From positions 1 through 64,000 of the forward strand of contig NZ_JABJVM010000003.1 in assembly GCF_013820765.1 (NCBI RefSeq): 64,000 nt of DNA, given 5' to 3'. Each line of letters opens with the position of its first letter. The stretch's first letter is position 1. The notes below the pieces were generated by a model that saw only the letters and a list, made by a program, of their open reading frames with translations, searched no databases and was not told where the DNA came from. Positions 33,136-40,987 of the stretch are shown here, piece after piece. The stretch is from Paenilisteria rustica. Its GTDB lineage: Bacteria; Bacillota; Bacilli; Lactobacillales; Listeriaceae. The position numbers were made by a program, and so were the translations under genes.

Positions 33136-34530
33136 ATGCAACGTTATAAGAAATTAGGTTGGAATACATTCATCATTGGGCTGGGTAGTATGGGAAGTAA
33201 GTTCATGATTTTTCTTCTAGTCCCGTTTTATACATTTTACTTATCACCAGCAGAGTACGGGCAAGCCGATGTGATCATGATGACCGTCTCGATTCTCATC
33301 CCGATTGTCACACTGAGCATCGCGGACGGGGTTTTCCGCTACACGATGGAAAAAGCGAGTACAAAACAAGTATTCAGCTCCGGTTGTGCGATTCTTCTCG
33401 TCGCCGGACTCATCCTCATCCTCCTAACACCACTTTTGAAAAACATCCCACTCATCCAGAATTACTACTGGCTTTTCCTCCTTTTACTGATTGTCCAGCT
33501 ATGGAACACCTTATTTCAACAACAAGTCCGCGCGAATGGAAAATTGATGCTGTATTCCGTCTCCGGTTTGCTGATGTCGGTCTTACTGCTCCTGGCGAAC
33601 GTTGTCTTCCTGAAGTATCTTGACCTCGGCGTCGCTGGCTATTTGTACGCCAACCTACTCGCGTTCGGCTTCAACACGATCTGCCTATTCTTCGGAGCCA
33701 AGCTGTATCGCCTCTTTTCTTTCCGAGCCATCAACAAAGCCTTGCTCAAAAAGATGCTATTCTACTCCCTTCCGCTGATTCCTAACGCGATTTTGTGGTG
33801 GGTGATGCAGGTCTCCGATCGTTACATCTTAACTTTTTTCCTCGGCGTCGCAGCAAACGGTCTTTACACGGTGGCTGCTAAAATCCCTAGCTTATTATCG
33901 ATGCTCAATACCGTGTTTTTCCAAGCGTGGAGCATCACGGCCATTGGGGACAAAATTAAAAGCAATGATGGCTTTTTCGCCGGCGTGTTCACGATTTTTT
34001 CAAGTTTATTTTTCATCACGACGGGCGTTATCTTACTGATTGTACAACCGATGGCAGGCGTTTTATTTTCAAATGCGTACCAAAATGTGTGGCAATTTGT
34101 CCCGTTTCTGCTCATCGCCGTGACATTATCGAGCTTCTCCAGTTTCCTAGAAGTTTCCTACATGGCCGAGAAAAAGACGAAACAATTAGTCCTAACTACG
34201 CTAAAAGGAGGCATCGTCAACATCAGCTTATCCTTTCTGCTCATCCCATTCATCGGCATTATCGGCGCTTCGATCGCGACGCTCATCGGTTTCCTCATCA
34301 CCTGGTTACTTCGCATGAAACAAACCCATTTCTTCCAACAAATCGAATTCAAAAGTCTGTTTTGGATTAGTTTCCTGCTTCTAGTCGCACAAAGCGTTTA
34401 CGTATCTGTGTGTAGCCTCCCAAATTGGTGGATCCAAGGCGCATTTGCCATCAGTCTACTCGTTTGTCAAAGCATGCTTCTCCGTAAAAAATTAGCAATG
34501 CGACGAAGCGCGGCAGAGTTAGCTAAATAA
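33136..34530 (+). CDS. Wzx-type polysaccharide flippase (MOP superfamily)
   Basis: About 464 residues; ATG 33136 preferred over TTG 33130 because AAAGGAA is spaced 11 nt from it. About 12-14 hydrophobic segments. The N-terminus GWNTFIIGLGSMGSKFMIFLLVPFYTFYLSPAEYG is the typical Polysacc_synt signature, and mid-protein PNAILWWVMQVSDRYILTFF matches the second half. It flips the undecaprenyl-linked repeat unit to the outer face. Confidence 0.92.
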   Translation: MQRYKKLGWNTFIIGLGSMGSKFMIFLLVPFYTFYLSPAEYGQADVIMMTVSILIPIVTLSIADGVFRYTMEKASTKQVFSSGCAILLVAGLILILLTPLLKNIPLIQNYYWLFLLLLIVQLWNTLFQQQVRANGKLMLYSVSGLLMSVLLLLANVVFLKYLDLGVAGYLYANLLAFGFNTICLFFGAKLYRLFSFRAINKALLKKMLFYSLPLIPNAILWWVMQVSDRYILTFFLGVAANGLYTVAAKIPSLLSMLNTVFFQAWSITAIGDKIKSNDGFFAGVFTIFSSLFFITTGVILLIVQPMAGVLFSNAYQNVWQFVPFLLIAVTLSSFSSFLEVSYMAEKKTKQLVLTTLKGGIVNISLSFLLIPFIGIIGASIATLIGFLITWLLRMKQTHFFQQIEFKSLFWISFLLLVAQSVYVSVCSLPNWWIQGAFAISLLVCQSMLLRKKLAMRRSAAELAK

Positions 34531-34555
34531 GTAGAAAGGACGTGGTGAATCCCAC

Positions 34556-35773
34556 ATGATGTTGTTTATGATTCTCTTTTTATTCGCGATATTTTCCAGT
34601 TTGTTGGAGACCATCAATCCGGTACTCGGGTATGTCACAGAAGTTATCGTTTTTGGCTTCATGGTGGCGGCCTTCATCAAACTGCTATTTCTTGAAAAAG
34701 GACAAGTCAAAACACTGGATGGTTGGGCAATCGCCACGCTTTTATTATGTAGCGGATTTTGCCTGATTGCTTTCATCCCGAACGTATTTAACGACGCGCA
34801 TAATACGATTTTGATGCAAGTCTACACGTTTTTCAGCATGACGAAATTTTTATTACTCTTTTATTGTGGGCGAATTTTATTGAAAAACACGCGCTTTCAA
34901 TCGACGATACCCTGGATGAAACGGATTGCTTGGAGTTTTAGCCTCCTTTGTTCGGGAATCTATTTGCTGAATCTTGTTTTCCCAATCATGACTGGTTTTG
35001 ATATTCGTTTCGGAATGTCCACGTACGCTTACGGCTTCGGTCATCCGGCACCGTTTAGCATGGTCGTGATTTTATTTACCGTATTGATGGTATTTTTCTC
35101 CCTGATTCAAAAAACACGATTGCCATATCTGTATCTTCTATTGAACTTATTTTTAGTATTTACAGCTGGAAGAAGCACGGCGATTGGTATTTATGTCTGC
35201 CTGTTTTTACTATTATTGCTTTTCCCATATATCAAACGTTTGCCGGCTTATATCTATGTCTTGCTCGGGGGCTTTCTCGTTTGGTTTAGCTGGGATCGAA
35301 TCGCAGCCCAATTCGGAGCAGGAAATACCGAAGCGCGCGGTGTGTTACTACGTACATCTGTGGAGATTGCGGACAAACACATGCCATTTGGCGCGGGTCT
35401 TGGCATGTTTGGCTCTAACGCTTCTCGTCTCCATTATTCCCCGCTTTACTGGGAATATCAGATATCGCGTGTATGGGGTCTATCGAGCATCAATCCAGCC
35501 TTTATCACGGATTCTTATTGGGCCATGATTATTGGCGAAACGGGCATACTTGGCGTGATTTTTTTAATCGCTCTGTTCATCGTGACGGCATTTGCGATTA
35601 TACGATTGACGAGTGGCAATTTTAAAATCAAATTAATGGTTGTCTTTCCGTTTTTGTATGCCCTATGCACAAGCCCTGTCGATACATTACTAGTATCTGG
35701 GAGCATTGTCAGCGTGATGATGGCGGTTCTGTACATGATGTCATTATCTAAAGAGGTCGCAGAAAACGAATAA
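34556..35773 (+). CDS. Wzy-type polymerase / O-antigen-ligase-like membrane protein
   Basis: 405 residues, about 10-11 hydrophobic segments, with a large loop between the last ones carrying LLRTSVEIADKHMPFGAGLGMFG, which fits the Wzy_C/O-antigen ligase region, preceded by FTAGRSTAIGIY. It polymerises flipped units outside the membrane. As usual for Wzy, sequence identity is expected to be low. The call rests on topology, the GxGLG-type loop and its place after the flippase. Confidence 0.88.
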   Translation: MMLFMILFLFAIFSSLLETINPVLGYVTEVIVFGFMVAAFIKLLFLEKGQVKTLDGWAIATLLLCSGFCLIAFIPNVFNDAHNTILMQVYTFFSMTKFLLLFYCGRILLKNTRFQSTIPWMKRIAWSFSLLCSGIYLLNLVFPIMTGFDIRFGMSTYAYGFGHPAPFSMVVILFTVLMVFFSLIQKTRLPYLYLLLNLFLVFTAGRSTAIGIYVCLFLLLLLFPYIKRLPAYIYVLLGGFLVWFSWDRIAAQFGAGNTEARGVLLRTSVEIADKHMPFGAGLGMFGSNASRLHYSPLYWEYQISRVWGLSSINPAFITDSYWAMIIGETGILGVIFLIALFIVTAFAIIRLTSGNFKIKLMVVFPFLYALCTSPVDTLLVSGSIVSVMMAVLYMMSLSKEVAENE

Positions 35774-35793
35774 AATGAAAGGGGGATTATGCA

Positions 35794-36396
35794 TTGGAAA
35801 AACATAGAATCATTGCATTGAAAAAAGGAGATATTTTGAGGGAGCGTGGGGATTATATCGTCATATCAGGGTATCTCATTTGTAAATTAAGTAGACAGCT
35901 TATTCATTTTGTGAATACAGGCGATTTTATTACGACGGATATGACATTTGCTAACGATATCTTTCATTATGAGGCTAGATCGAACGTTCAACTCATTCTT
36001 GTAGAGGATGGAAGCATCAGAGAAGCGCGCGAGAAACGAGAAATTTTACAGAAAAAAACGATGATGTGCCTTGCCAGGCGGATGGATTTATTTTTAGAAC
36101 CCGTGGGACGACGCTTCTCCATGTTTGTTTATCAGGCCGGCGCGGAAGTAGGCATGGTGCAGGACAATACTTGCCAACTACCACCCATACTAACGCACCA
36201 AGAGATGGCGAAGTATATCGGTTGTACGAGGGAATACCTATGCGGCTTGCGTAGAAAACTCATTAAAACGGGGAAAATGGTTGACGGAAAAGGTTGGATT
36301 TTATTAGATTGGGATGAATGGGAAAGGGAGGCATATTTATTTTATAATCTACCTGAGGTTTTAGAAGCAGAGAAATCACTAGATAGACAGGTATAG
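35794..36396 (+). CDS. Crp/Fnr-family regulator closing locus B
   Basis: 200 residues; TTG start behind AAAGGGGG. Compact beta-roll (KGDILRERGDYIVISGYLICKL), dimer helix ~75-110, and winged helix containing LTHQEMAKYIGCTREYLCGLRRKLIKTG, with a C-terminal extension of ~20 residues. It is paralogous to the locus A terminal regulator (ELASYINCTREYLLSQKRLLKEDG). It is 20 nt after the polymerase and so in the operon. Local autoregulation of the polymer locus is inferred. Confidence 0.86.
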   Translation: MEKHRIIALKKGDILRERGDYIVISGYLICKLSRQLIHFVNTGDFITTDMTFANDIFHYEARSNVQLILVEDGSIREAREKREILQKKTMMCLARRMDLFLEPVGRRFSMFVYQAGAEVGMVQDNTCQLPPILTHQEMAKYIGCTREYLCGLRRKLIKTGKMVDGKGWILLDWDEWEREAYLFYNLPEVLEAEKSLDRQV

Positions 36397-36414
36397 CCCT
36401 TCCTTTATATTTAG

Positions 36415-36570
36415 ATATATAAGAAAGTAAGATTCGCTTTTTTGGGAAAGGAAAAGTTGGAAAAGCATATCTCCCCTTTAGGGTGGGAACATATTAATTT
36501 TTTAGGCGAATATCATTTTCCTGCCACCGATGAGAAACTATTTCAATCATTAAAACCGCTAGATATTTAA
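36415..36570 (+). pseudogene. C-terminal scar of a Tn3-family transposase
   Basis: One frame reads ...FLGKEKLEKHISPLGWEHINF, continues LGEYHF, and ends LKPLDI before TAA 36568. SPLGWEHIN plus a following aromatic stretch is the characteristic end of Tn3-type transposases (LSPLGWEHINLTGDY). Only ~50 codons remain, and the frame is closed by TAG just upstream. No terminal inverted repeat or resolvase is visible. It marks a past transposition or deletion at the edge of locus B. Confidence 0.8.
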
Positions 36571-36576
36571 ATTGAG

Positions 36577-36622
36577 AAGCCAAGTAAACCAATTGCTATC
36601 TAAAGGTTTGCTTGGCTTTTTA
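36577..36622 (+). terminator. Intrinsic terminator
   Basis: AAGCCAAGTAAACC pairs with GGTTTGCTTGGCTT (14 bp, one wobble) around a 14-nt loop and runs into TTTTT. It is the first good stop for the locus B transcript. Confidence 0.88.
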
Positions 36623-36679
36623 AAATTCCTTAGCGTTGTAAATCTGCACTTTGCTCTCTCTACCCCTACAAGAGCTTCT

Positions 36680-36728
36680 ATACCATGAACACAAATGTGT
36701 TGCAACACATTTGTGTTCATGGTATGAT
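36680..36728 (+). promoter_or_regulatory. Promoter embedded in a 46-bp perfect palindrome (toxin-antitoxin operator)
   Basis: Positions 36680-36725 are a perfect 46-bp palindrome centred on TTG/CAA. The -35 TTGCAA (36700-36705) sits at its centre, and the -10 TATGAT (36723-36728), spaced 17 nt, overlaps its end. A dimeric antitoxin or antitoxin-toxin complex bound here would cover the whole promoter. The transcript starts just before the antitoxin ribosome site. Confidence 0.88.
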
Positions 36729-36763
36729 ATATACATAGATAATAGAGTGAGGAGGGATTAATA

Positions 36764-36997
36764 ATGGCTACAATAACCGTTCGCGTTTCAGATGTGGAAA
36801 AAAAGTTTCTGGATGAAATGGCGAAATTTGAAGGGAAAAGCCTATCTGACTTACTAAAAACTACGACACTTGAATCGTTGGAAGATGAATATGATGCTCG
36901 TGTTGCTGATTATGCATACGAAGAATATTTAAAACAGCCTAAATCGCGCCCTTTATCAGATCTCATGTCAGAATACGGATTGGATGACAATGAATGA
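36764..36997 (+). CDS. RelB/DUF6290-type antitoxin
   Basis: 77 residues; GGAGGG upstream. N-terminal ribbon-helix-helix (ATITVRVSDVEKKFLDEMAKFEGKSLSDLLK, ~1-33) binds DNA. The acidic C-terminal part (LEDEYDARVADYAYEEYL) wraps the toxin. The stop overlaps the toxin start (ATGA). It neutralises the toxin and, with it, represses the palindromic promoter. Confidence 0.92.
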   Translation: MATITVRVSDVEKKFLDEMAKFEGKSLSDLLKTTTLESLEDEYDARVADYAYEEYLKQPKSRPLSDLMSEYGLDDNE

Positions 36998-37263
36998 GCT
37001 ATCAAGTCAGAACAACACATTACTTCGAAAAACAGTTATCCAAGTTAGACAAACAAGTCAGCCGTAACATTCTGAAATGGCTATCAAAACATATTGACGG
37101 CGGAGATAATCCACGAGTAAGTGGAAAGCCCTTATTGGGAAATCATGCCGGGCAGTGGAGATATCGTATTGGCGATTACCGCGTTATTTGTAAAATTGAT
37201 GGTAACGAACTAATTGTACTTGCCTTGGAAGTTGGTCATAGGAAACAAGTATATAAAAAATAA
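36994..37263 (+). CDS. RelE-family toxin
   Basis: 89 residues with the RelE/ParE fold pattern: FEKQLSKLDKQVSRNILKWL, GQWRYRIGDYRVICKIDG and C-terminal GHRKQVYKK. Arg in WRYRIGDYRV and the basic C-terminus fit a ribosome-dependent mRNA interferase. ParE-like gyrase toxins share the fold but usually lack this Arg/Tyr pattern. Next to a transposon scar and a surface polymer island, it may stabilise the region. Confidence 0.92.
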   Translation: MSYQVRTTHYFEKQLSKLDKQVSRNILKWLSKHIDGGDNPRVSGKPLLGNHAGQWRYRIGDYRVICKIDGNELIVLALEVGHRKQVYKK

Positions 37264-37287
37264 ATTTTGCGTAAAATGCTAAATAAA

Positions 37288-37320
37288 GGAGCTTCTATCT
37301 AGTGACAGGATGGAAGCTTC
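37288..37320 (+). terminator. Hairpin after the toxin-antitoxin operon
   Basis: GGAGCTTCTATC pairs with GATGGAAGCTTC (12 bp, two wobbles) around TAGTGACAG, with a weak T-tract (GATTTGT). The following 37321-37600 is very AT-rich and holds no ORF or clear signal. Confidence 0.55.
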
Positions 37321-37603
37321 GATTTGTCATGCCTAATGTTGGTATATTAAAAGTAAGATCTATCCATTATATTAATTTTGCCTAGAGTGTGTGACTTTTG
37401 AAATAAGTCATATTATAGAAAATATAACTTGTGATTTTATAAACAAAAATAACTAAAAACCTGATAAAAATCCAGCTAATAACTAATTTAAGAAATAATA
37501 AATGCTTTTTGAAGTCTATAATTAGAATATAAATCCAACCTGTGTAAATAAAATCCATACCGTGTAAGTTGTGTGTGTAACAAAAATTACACTAAAATCG
37601 CTT

Positions 37604-37617
37604 TGTTAACGCTTTCT
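37604..37617 (+). promoter_or_regulatory. Weak cre-like site before the chitinase promoter
   Basis: TGTTAACGCTTTCT matches the CcpA cre consensus (TGWAANCGNTNWCA) at 12 of 14 positions. It lies just upstream of the sigma-54-type promoter. Catabolite repression of a chitinase would be expected. Confidence 0.4.
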
Positions 37618-37620
37618 TAT

Positions 37621-37638
37621 TTGGCACAATACTTGCAT
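37621..37638 (+). promoter_or_regulatory. Sigma-54 (-24/-12) promoter of the chitinase gene
   Basis: TTGGCACAATACTTGCAT has TGGCAC-N5-TTGCA with GG (37623-37624) and GC (37635-37636) exactly 10 nt apart, the full RpoN consensus. No sigma-A pair with correct spacing is found here. Transcription would start near 37648 and leave a ~130-nt leader. That leader can fold CCAGAATTT (37652-37660) with AAATTCTGG (37701-37709). Confidence 0.7.
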
Positions 37639-37776
37639 ATTATACAGTTGTCCAGAATTTAGTACACGATTAAAGGGGGAGCTAGCGGGAAGACTTTTTG
37701 AAATTCTGGGTTTAGAAATTGCAGAGAACGTAGGCATACCGTAAGCAGAACGCAAAAATTATGAAGAGGTGAAGAA

Positions 37777-40080
37777 ATGAAAAAGGTAACAAAGAGGGTT
37801 GTAAGTGTAGTCTCGGTGTTGTTGTTAGTCGTTTCGTTATTTGCGTCATCCGTTCTAGGTAGTGTAGGGAATTCTTCTGTGAAAGCTAAAGCCGCAACCA
37901 CATCGCAATACAGAAACGTGATGTATTATGGAGATTGGTCCATTTGGGGCGGGGAAGGCCAGTTTTATCCGAAAGATATACCAGCAGAGCAATTGACACA
38001 TCTAAACTTTGCGTTTCTTGATTTCGATAGTAACGGAAACTTGAAATTCACTGATAAAGATGCAGCAGTTGGCGCACCAGTTGGGCAAGATGGAGTTCAA
38101 TGGGGCGGAGCAAATGCGGGTATTTTAAATGCCTTACAAGAGTTGAGAGCTAAAAATCCGAATATGAAAATCGGTATCTCTATCGGCGGTTGGTCGAAAT
38201 CTGGTGACTTCTCTGCAATCGGAGAAAATGCCACAGCTCGTGCTAATTTTGTAAGTAATGTTATGAAATTTATCAAATATACAAATATGGATTTTGTTGA
38301 TTTAGATTGGGAATATCCTGCATCCGTTCGTGCCGCTGACTTAGTGGATAATAAGAACGATGAAGGTACGCCAAATGCAAAACCTGCGGATAAACAAAAC
38401 TATATTACGCTTCTTCAAGACTTGCGCACGGCTTTAGATAAGCAAGGCGTAGATGTGAAGAAAAAATATGAACTATCTGTAGCTCTACCAGCGTCTCAAG
38501 GCATGCTTGCAAACGGTGTCGATGTGGCGAAACTTTTCAATGTTGTTGATTTTGCGAATATCATGACGTACGATATGAACGGTGCTTGGACTCCGAATAG
38601 TGCGCATCATACGGCGCTTTACGGTAACCCAGCGGATCCTAATTATAGCGATGGTTTCTCTGTAGACCAAACCGTGAAATATCTGAAGAGCCAAGGCGCA
38701 GCATCTGAAAAAATCGTTGTCGGCGCAGCATTCTATACACGTGGTTGGAACAAAGTGGAAGCGGGTACAAGTACTACGCAACCAGGACTTTTCCAAGCAG
38801 CTACAAAAAATAACAAAGATGCAGACTTAGGTGCAACATACGGCGCGCCAAACGAAAAACCGTTAGCAACTGGTGACGGTGGTCGTGCAGGCGGAGTTTG
38901 GGCATATAAGAGCATCGACGCTTTGAAAGCTAAATCGCCAACTTTAGTCGAATACTGGGATGACGTGGCAAAAGCGCCATATCTATACAGCAAAACGACT
39001 GGCGAATTCTACACGTATGACAATGTTCGTTCTGTCACTGCCAAAGCGCAATACGTGAAAGATAACAATTTGGGCGGAATGATTTCGTGGATGCAATCAC
39101 AAGATAAACCAACCACGTCAACAAAACGCGACGAATTAACAAAAGCCATTAAAGAAGGATTGTTCGGCGCCGGAGCACTTGCAGCAAACACAATCATCTA
39201 TTCAAACCTAAACGTAGAAGCCACTGTAGCGCCATATAGCGAAAACGGTGTCGGCTATGAAATCACGATCAAAAACAAAGAAGTAGCGAACGAAACAAAT
39301 GAGGTTCTGCAAGCAACCGAATTTGCAGCAGAAACCGTGAAATTACCGAAGTTCTATATTCCTGTAAAAGCTGGCGAAACATTGACGGCCGGGGATTATA
39401 AAGCTGGTACAGTAGCGACTGCCAATGGTTACACAACCATTGATTTGGCGTCCGTTTACGATGCACAACAAATTCCGCAAGGTGCCACGTATACATTCCG
39501 ATTGAAATCCAATCTAGCATCTGTAAACGTGAATAACATTGCGAATATCTCGTTAACACAACGCATGTCTAAAGCTGGAACAGAGCTTGGCAAACAAGTT
39601 ATTTTTGGCGGAGGCGCGGTTGTTCCTGATCCTAGCGATACAGTAGCACCAACAGCTCCAACGAATTTAGCAACAGTAGCAGCGAACGTGACAGATGTAG
39701 CGGTTCCATTAAGTTGGACAGCCGCAACGGATAATGTAGGAGTAGCAGGTTACAAAGTGTATCGCAATGGTACCGAAGTGGCGACTGTTTCTGGAACAAC
39801 TTACACAGACACAGGCCTAACAGCTTCAACGGCTTATTCGTATACTGTAAAAGCGTATGACGTAGCGGGCAACGTTTCGCCAACAAGCGCGACTCTTTCC
39901 GTAACAACAAAAGCTGGTACAGTAACACCGCCAGTTGGAACAGGTACGTGGAGTTCTACAGCTGTCTATAATCAAAATGATCAAGTGACTTATAACGGTC
40001 ACACATATAAAGCAAAATGGTGGACGCAAGGTGATGTACCTGGGGCTGAACAGTGGGGCCCATGGGAACTAGTTATCTAG
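37777..40080 (+). CDS. Secreted GH18 chitinase with FnIII and CBM5/12 domains (ChiB-like)
   Basis: 767 residues; GAAGAGGTG upstream. Signal peptide 1-~39 (long hydrophobic stretch, cleaved before ATTSQ). GH18 barrel ~45-460 with SIGGWS (135-140) and the catalytic D172-F-V-D175-L-D177-W-E179; Glu179 is the proton donor. A CBM-like or linker domain covers ~465-620, FnIII ~632-720 (PTAPTNLATVAAN...SWTAATDNVGVAGYKVYRNG), and CBM5/12 ~723-767 (WSSTAVYNQNDQVTYNGHTYKAKWWTQG). Length and order match the Listeria ChiB type. It hydrolyses chitin outside the cell. It stands alone, with a sigma-54-type promoter and a cre-like site upstream. Confidence 0.95.
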   Translation: MKKVTKRVVSVVSVLLLVVSLFASSVLGSVGNSSVKAKAATTSQYRNVMYYGDWSIWGGEGQFYPKDIPAEQLTHLNFAFLDFDSNGNLKFTDKDAAVGAPVGQDGVQWGGANAGILNALQELRAKNPNMKIGISIGGWSKSGDFSAIGENATARANFVSNVMKFIKYTNMDFVDLDWEYPASVRAADLVDNKNDEGTPNAKPADKQNYITLLQDLRTALDKQGVDVKKKYELSVALPASQGMLANGVDVAKLFNVVDFANIMTYDMNGAWTPNSAHHTALYGNPADPNYSDGFSVDQTVKYLKSQGAASEKIVVGAAFYTRGWNKVEAGTSTTQPGLFQAATKNNKDADLGATYGAPNEKPLATGDGGRAGGVWAYKSIDALKAKSPTLVEYWDDVAKAPYLYSKTTGEFYTYDNVRSVTAKAQYVKDNNLGGMISWMQSQDKPTTSTKRDELTKAIKEGLFGAGALAANTIIYSNLNVEATVAPYSENGVGYEITIKNKEVANETNEVLQATEFAAETVKLPKFYIPVKAGETLTAGDYKAGTVATANGYTTIDLASVYDAQQIPQGATYTFRLKSNLASVNVNNIANISLTQRMSKAGTELGKQVIFGGGAVVPDPSDTVAPTAPTNLATVAANVTDVAVPLSWTAATDNVGVAGYKVYRNGTEVATVSGTTYTDTGLTASTAYSYTVKAYDVAGNVSPTSATLSVTTKAGTVTPPVGTGTWSSTAVYNQNDQVTYNGHTYKAKWWTQGDVPGAEQWGPWELVI

Positions 40081-40086
40081 TCGCGT

Positions 40087-40195
40087 GACGACAAACGCTC
40101 ACTTTCGTCGTTAAAAGCTCCGTTCCGATGCTCACGTACAGTCGTACGCTCCGCTTCGGTACTCGCTTTTGCCTAGAAATTAAGCATTTGTCGTC
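40087..40195. repeat. Long imperfect hairpin element after the chitinase gene
   Basis: GACGACAAACGC (40087-40098) pairs with GCATTTGTCGTC (40184-40195), enclosing inner stems CGTAC/GTACG (around 40135-40147) and CCGA/TCGG. The GC-rich, CGTT/CGCT-patterned sequence differs from its AT-rich surroundings. CTCCC/GGGAG at 40200-40217 forms a further small hairpin. It may be a terminator-like fold, a structured RNA or a MITE-like intergenic repeat. The rest of 40218-40597 holds only the mini-ORF noted next. Confidence 0.5.
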
Positions 40196-40342
40196 CCGCT
40201 CCCTGTTTTGCGGGGAGACTTGAAAACCGGATTTAGGGAAGTGGGGGAGTTATTGGCTCTCCTGCTTTTTGTTGTTCTATTGAGTAGAGGGAAGTGAATG
40301 AAACAAGTTAGGTCTGGTAGTATGATATTGAGGAGTGGGCGT

Positions 40343-40375
40343 ATGAAAAAAATTTCAGTTGATTTTGGTGTTTAA
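40343..40375 (+). other. Ten-codon mini-ORF, probable gene stub
   Basis: GAGGAG precedes ATG 40343; the frame MKKISVDFGV then stops. The KK start looks like a truncated secreted or lipoprotein gene. It lies immediately before the toxin-immunity-like module and could be a leftover immunity gene copy. Confidence 0.3.
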
Positions 40376-40597
40376 AGGTATTTATTCGCATGGAAACGAG
40401 AGAAACTTACATTGGCGGACCAACTGTGATAAAATGGTATTAAAAGGCGGGATAACGGGACGCTTATGAAATATATAAATAATAAGAATGGTGGTTGTGA
40501 TTCTAGTGGTCTTCTAGTTATAGTCACGGGATTTGGAGTGAAATATAACATGAATCCTTGGAAGTTCTGAGTCACTATAATCGATGGGGTGAATGGA

Positions 40598-40987
40598 ATG
40601 CGAAAAATTATAGGCATAGTAATAGCGATAGTCTTTGTATCAGTTATAACGGGAGGTTGCGGAGATATGAAAGAAAATGATGAGGCAAAGAGCCCAACAA
40701 AACAAGAACAAGAACTAATTACAGCTAATAAAGAAGATATTGAACTACTTTTAAGACATGATTTCAATGATATAGACCAAGTAACTCTTACTGATGTTGA
40801 AAAAACACCAATGGGCTATTTTATTAATGGTTATGCGAACGGTGATAAAGAGCTGAGTTTCAGTGCCTCTATTACAAATGAAAAATTTGATGGATCTTTA
40901 GGGTTATCAGATAAGTTTGATTCACTATTGAAGGCTGATGCGGGTAAATCTCTGAGTGAAATTAAGAAGGAGAGAAATATCAAATGA
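40598..40987 (+). CDS. DUF1433 lipoprotein, candidate immunity protein of the lipase module
   Basis: 129 residues from ATG 40598 (GGGGTGA 5-6 nt before). Lipoprotein signal with lipobox TGGC, Cys21. The domain QVTLTDVEKTPMGYFINGYANGDKELSFSASI is DUF1433, a family of small Firmicute lipoproteins with a cystatin-like size. The stop overlaps the lipase start (ATGA), so the two are tightly coupled. A lipoprotein fixed on the outer membrane face is where protection against a lipase toxin from sister cells would be needed. The immunity role is inferred by analogy with TslA/TilA of Staphylococcus aureus. Confidence 0.8.
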   Translation: MRKIIGIVIAIVFVSVITGGCGDMKENDEAKSPTKQEQELITANKEDIELLLRHDFNDIDQVTLTDVEKTPMGYFINGYANGDKELSFSASITNEKFDGSLGLSDKFDSLLKADAGKSLSEIKKERNIK

